Assembly: GCF_030867145.1 (NCBI RefSeq)
Contig: NC_134441.1
Span: 4,776,992-4,840,991, forward strand
Direction of reading: 5' to 3'
DNA length: 64,000 nucleotides
Source: Opisthocomus hoazin
Lineage: Eukaryota; Chordata; Aves; Opisthocomiformes; Opisthocomidae
Of the stretch, positions 55,586-64,000 are shown piece by piece. A program made the translations under genes and the position numbers. Below the pieces are notes generated by a model. It saw only the letters and a list, made by a program, of their open reading frames with translations, ran no database searches and had not been told where the DNA came from. Position 1 is the first letter of the stretch; the number at the start of each line of letters is the position of its first letter.

Positions 55586-58450
55586 ACTTCTGACCAAAAG
55601 TCATTTGAGCAACTGCTAAGTGGGAGGAGAATATTTTCTGCACAGAAGAGAATAGGGCTGCTGAATTCATGCCTTGTGCCCAGATGCTATGGTGACAGGC
55701 ACATAACAATAACCCAACGACTAGTCCAAAGGGGAATGTTTGCAATTACCAGTATGCATTAGAAGCCCTAGCACAGCAGTTCTCTTGGAAAAAAAGACAG
55801 ACATTTCCTGAAGCACTTGGACTGCTTGTGCTTTCAGCGTTTTTGTGGCTAAAATAAAAACAAAAAATGATGGATGGTTCCAAAAAGTCATCACAGAACG
55901 ATCTGAGCTATGAGGGGGAGAGTTTTCCAGAAAGTGATGGGTGATGCTGATTTGGGGTGGTGATGTCTTAATTAAGGCTCCCTTTGCTGGCTGTAACAAT
56001 GTGCTGAATACCATCACCTCAGCTCAACTCAGGTTACTGAGGTGAGCAAGCTGAACCCATGAGTCAGCAGCGAAACTTAAGGCTTAATTCATGCCTTCAG
56101 CTCAACCTGGCAATTCAGAAGATGTGAACGCTCCAAGTAAGACACAAATGCACATGGCCAGACCCTGAATGCTTCACTCTGATGTCAGTCTCACTGAACT
56201 GAGTAGGAGTTTTGATTTAATAAATGTTTTAGACTCGTTGAACAACCCCTGCTAGTTTGCTGTAGATGGAGGTCTGAATTAGGCAGCTCTCTTCAGTAAG
56301 ATGATAACCATCATGAAGTCCTTAGGACTCCATAAGAGTCAGTGCAAAGAGCCAATTCTAGTGTTAACAGCATCCCAGAAGGATATCAAGAAATTCCCAC
56401 TCCTACTGAAGTCCACAGGATCTGCTGCCACCCTCAGAATCCAGCCTTTGTCATCAGCCAGCTCAAAGGGAGTTGGATGTTTTTAAAAACACCAAGTTAC
56501 ACCAGCATTGGAGAGAAGAAGGGGAGGGAACCAGATGACATCGTTTCCTGCTCTGTTTCCTATGACTTCCAAGCAGAAGAATTTTGGACCAAATGCTTCC
56601 ATCCTGGGCAGACAGCACAGCTGAGATCAGTTGCCCAGTGACACTGAGAAGAGGCTTTACTGATCCTCGTCTGAGGCAGCCGCACGTCCTCAGGCAGCCT
56701 TCCTTGCTGTACTGAGAAAAAACACATTTCTGCACAGATGTAACAAAACAACCAAGCCAGGGAACCACAAAGTTCACACTTTAAAGTTCCTGCTCCAGTA
56801 AGGATAAGCTTTGAAGTAGCCAGACTAGACTTGGCCAGTTTGAAAGTCAGATCCTTTAAGGTAAGGAACAGCCTTCCTTTGAAGTCACAGGAGTTTAGGG
56901 GTGCTCCACAGATGAGCCCCAAGTATCATGTCAGCATCTGTTCCTGCTCTCCTGATGCAAACCAAAAAATATGTCTAAAAGAAAAAAAAATAAGCAGAGG
57001 TGGGTGGAAAGCTCAGTGCAAGTGTTTGCTCACAACTTCCAGGAAGCAAAAAATCCTAGCTCCCGGAGCCAAACACAAATTCTGTGAGCATTCACATACT
57101 GCCCAAGCCAAGTATTTTTTTTTTTAAACTCCCCTTCTACATGAGGCAATTGGATGATTTATATTTCTACTGAAACATCTCTGGATGCTGCCTGTCTGAA
57201 CCCAGGGAAGGAAACAGAGAGGGAGCATGAGGGGCGCGTGTGGATGATCTCACACACCCAGCTGCCACATCTGGCAGTCAGCAAAGTCCCAGTATCTTGG
57301 AGGAACAAAAGGAACAGCTTGAACCCAACGGATGGACTTCGCAAACCCAGAATGCCATGGTGAAATGTCTAGCTTAGAGATACTGAAAGACCAGAAATGA
57401 AGAATGCATCGGGAACCAACCTGAAAAGCAAAGTTTTAAGGTTCTTGCTTACTCTTGAGGCTTAGTTTAAAGACTCGGAGGGAGTGAGAGGGACTGGGGT
57501 GCTTGACCCTAGCGAAACCAGTGGAGAAGTATGGAGCTTAACTGTATTAAAGTGCTGGGCTAGGATCTAAGAATTAGCTCCCCTTTCTTGTACATACTTT
57601 CTGTGCCCTCAGCAAACCGCTTAGGCCCGTGGTATAAAAAATCCACCACCGGTAAAATGTTCATCAAATGACCAATTATTATGGTAATGGAAGCTATGTA
57701 AGTGCCTAAGACAGAATGTCAGGATCTGGGCATATCTTAAAAATTTCTGCTGATTCAGAAGAATCCTTGATAAAATAAGGACTAAGAGAAAATCCCATGA
57801 GACGGGATCTAGAAAAGTCAGTGCCAGAATCCTGCCTACATAAACCGAAACTCTGAAGTCTTTACTCATGCAAAATTCAACCAAAAGCGACAGGAAATTA
57901 CAAGAACTTCATGATCCAGCTATATAAATACCAACCTCACCGGAATGTGTAATTCTTCAGGGACTCTACCTTAAAGTGTTCCTGCACAGCAGCTGCATCA
58001 AGGAATTGGTGATTCAGGCAGGCTGTGCTCTACCTGTGCTTCAAGTTTAACATTTTCTACATCTCCTAATGCAGAATTTCAGTTTAGGCTATCAAAAGGC
58101 TGAACTGAAGATGTGCTAAGTACCAAGAGCTCTCTGCATCTTGAGTACTTATCATGGGCTCTGTGGTTCAAACACACCTCACCACACTTTAGCTACTGAT
58201 GTGTGAGGAGATCCTTTATAGACTATCTCCCATAATTGTCAGAAAGAAATGAGCTTTTCCAGAGGCTGAATCAATCCTAGGCTGGATGAACTACTCCCTG
58301 GAGGTGTTCTGTTCTCCAGTACGGAAGCTGAGGGAGCTCCTCAATTCCATACCCATTGCAATACCCACAGCAGCCAGTCTCTAGAAGGGACTAGTTAGTC
58401 CCTAGAAGTGTCTTAGCCTCTTCCCTTAACCCATGCAGCAATAACATTTA

Positions 58451-61972
<3,522 letters not shown>

Positions 61973-62137
61973 CATGATCTTTAACCAGAGCTTCCATCTC
62001 CTCCTGGACACCTTTGTGCCACTCGGTGATATCCACGTGCAGGGAGTAGTCGCAGCAGGACTTGCTGTCTGCCCATTCTCGCCACTGGTCGAATGCAGTC
62101 AGCAAACTGGTCCCTGGCTCAGGAACCACGTGATCAA
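61973..62137 (-). CDS. DPYSL2: CRMP2 exon 4
   Basis: 165 nt encoding the end of Ile105, residues 106-159 and the first base of Gly160. It reads [20 protein letters not shown], then [20 protein letters not shown] and [23 protein letters not shown] and [16 protein letters not shown] are diagnostic CRMP2 sequence. Differences from human are conservative (SLLTAF, DITEW, KGVQ). This is the most 5' DPYSL2 exon in the window. Exons 1-3, with the alternative N-termini, must lie to the right of 64000. The acceptor is TTTCCCAG and the donor G|GTAAGT. Confidence 0.97.
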
Positions 62138-64000
62138 CTGGGAAAGACAACCAAAGCATTAGTAAATGGCTGGCGCAGTAGCTTTCCTGGATGTCCAAGA
62201 CAGAACGCATGCTTTGCAGAGGCTGCTACAAAAACAAGACATCCCTTCCCTCTTAAAATATGTGAGTTTGAAAGTCTTGGTTTCTAAAGCCCCACATCTG
62301 AGAATGCAGCCAGGAAGCTGACTCGGGAGCCAAAGCTGAAGGAAACAGTTCAGTTACTACAGCCCGCGTACTGCAATTGTTTGTGAATGAAGCAAACGCA
62401 ACTCCCAGGGCAGCAAACCCAAACCACTGCAGAGCGCTCTATAAACGCCGCTCCCGTTTGGTGACAAATGAACGGCCACACAGGCAAGACCCCCTGTGTG
62501 CATCAGTCAGCAGCTCTCAGTACTCAGCACCTCATGTTCAAGCAGGGCCTTCGTCCGTGCTTCTGGACATGCTAGAAAAGGCATCCAGAGACGTATTACT
62601 GCTGGCCTGTACGCAGCGACAACCAAGGACTCCACGCACGTATCAGAGCTGCTTTGTGCTAGCATCCCAACCAAGAGAACCTTCCAGAGACGGCATACGA
62701 GTGAGGACTGGAAGGAACAGGACCAACAGCCCGTCATGGCTGGAGACACCTCCTGACAAGATGGTCCTGCTTCCCTCTGGCTTCTGCTCAGTCTGATCCT
62801 CATTCTAGCCCAACACATTAGGTCCAGCAGCAACTGGGCTCATGGGCAGTGACAGGATACTGCACCAGTGCTAGAGATGCAGAACACCCTCCAAGGGTAA
62901 CGAAAGAGATTTGGATCTGAAGGTTTAGTGCTCCTCTCAGTAATTTGAATAGCATTCAAATTTTTATTTGAATGCACGGGATCTCTACGATCTTCACTAG
63001 ACACAATGAAATAAGAAGCAAGCCAATATCTTAGGAACTGAAACACTGCTGAGAGAGCAGGAAAAGCCTGCGGGACTTCAGGGGTCACCAACTGGGCAGG
63101 CACTGCTGGTGAGGCGGAGAGCGCCCTGGCTTGATTTTATAGTAAATCACACAAAAAATAAAAAGTTGCTTCAACAATCAGCAGAGAAATTAAAGGAATT
63201 TATTTTTAACTTTACTGGTGAGTATCTGGCCTCCCATCAGCTCAGAGGTAGCTCTAAATCACAACTGGGTAAGAGACAAGTCCTTGGGCCCTACTCGCTC
63301 TCAGTGAAGTACAAAGCTTTGCTTCACCCCCACGCAGACACATCGGCCTGGATTTACTGTTTTTGCAGTGCCTTAAGAACTGGATTTACATCGGGAGCTC
63401 TCGGCCCACTGCAAAAGCAGCACTGCTCTCCTGAATGACCCTGAGCTTCAGCCACCCAAGTCGGTAACGACATCTCCAGTGTCTGAGATGTGCAAACACC
63501 CTAGAATGCCGAGAGGATCACCCAAAACAACGATCCTTCCCGCAAAGCTCTGCCCACCCTCCCTCCCTTTGGCAAAGGTGGCTACGTGACAGACAGCAAA
63601 ACAGCAGTTAAAATGCTTGTGCTTTTCCAAAAGGCTTGTGTTCACCCCTCGAAGCATCACGCTAGCCTGCAAAGGGCAGGATGTGATGAACAGTTCTCTG
63701 CTGGTACATCGGCAGCACAGCAGCAGCTTCGGGGCTCAGGAGTGGCTGGTGGCCTTTGCCCGCTCCAACAGCAGTGTCCTGCCCATCAGAGAAATCTGTG
63801 CTATGAGCGAAAGCTCTGAAATTTGCCTGGTGACTGGCATTAGATCAAGGATGTGGTCTTCACCACTCTCGGGAAAAGCAATCCAAATATAACCGGACAA
63901 TAAACTGTCCTGTTCTTAAAAACAAAAAAACAACATCCAATTTCTGTTCCATGATCTCCTCCTCCCCAGCGGTCAGAAACCTTCCACTAACTTCCAGACT
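62138..64000 (-). other. DPYSL2: 3' part of DPYSL2 intron 3
   Basis: At least 1863 bp upstream of exon 4. I looked for the preceding 185-bp-class exon (ending GGTTMI in CRMPs) and did not find it, so the intron runs off the window. It contains a perfect 10-bp inverted repeat at 62952-62975. Confidence 0.85.
62952..62975. repeat. Perfect 10-bp inverted repeat
   Basis: GCATTCAAAT, a 4-nt T loop, then ATTTGAATGC. The hairpin is AT-rich and modest. Nothing nearby suggests a function. Confidence 0.8.

Noticed and set aside
62138..64000. Search for DPYSL2 exons 1-3
   Set aside because: No segment on the minus strand matches the N-terminal CRMP sequence.

Overview
The window reads as nuclear DNA from a bird. 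The support is two CR1-type LINE tails, a solo LTR of a kind I recognise from avian genomes, scattered old MIR/CORE-SINE-like relics, compact introns, and two vertebrate genes in the tail-to-tail arrangement known for ADRA1A and DPYSL2 on human 8p21. Assignments rest on reading the translated exons against family knowledge. No search was run.

Layout. 1-9735 is the 3' part of an ADRA1A intron (plus strand; exon 1 lies off the left edge). 9736-10247 is the last coding exon of ADRA1A: TM7, helix 8 and the cytoplasmic tail. About 10.2-11.3 kb is its probable 3' UTR. About 11.3-41.6 kb is the interval between the genes. It holds a roughly 1.1-kb solo LTR (24796-25898), a CR1 tail (36618-36744), CORE-SINE-like relics, CTCF-like motifs and a few exon-like segments of unknown status. 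41615-64000 is DPYSL2 (CRMP2) on the minus strand. It comprises a 2.8-kb 3' UTR and eleven coding exons (exons 4-14 of the 14-exon family layout), all with GT-AG introns and matching phases. The exons encode residues 105-572, exactly the length of the vertebrate 572-aa protein. Exons 1-3 lie beyond the right edge.

How the genes relate. ADRA1A encodes a Gq-coupled alpha-1A adrenergic receptor. DPYSL2 encodes the tubulin-binding cytosolic phosphoprotein of axon growth and semaphorin signalling. They are neighbours by synteny and I see no shared pathway.

Hunt result. I do not see a microbial-style system (no CRISPR, operon or prophage). The least explained item is a minus-strand open structure at 20120-20877. 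Three segments, joined by two short GT-AG introns in compatible phase, give a 118-codon ATG-to-stop frame with no family I recognise. Similar exon-like hits also occur inside the DPYSL2 3' UTR, so chance is a serious alternative.
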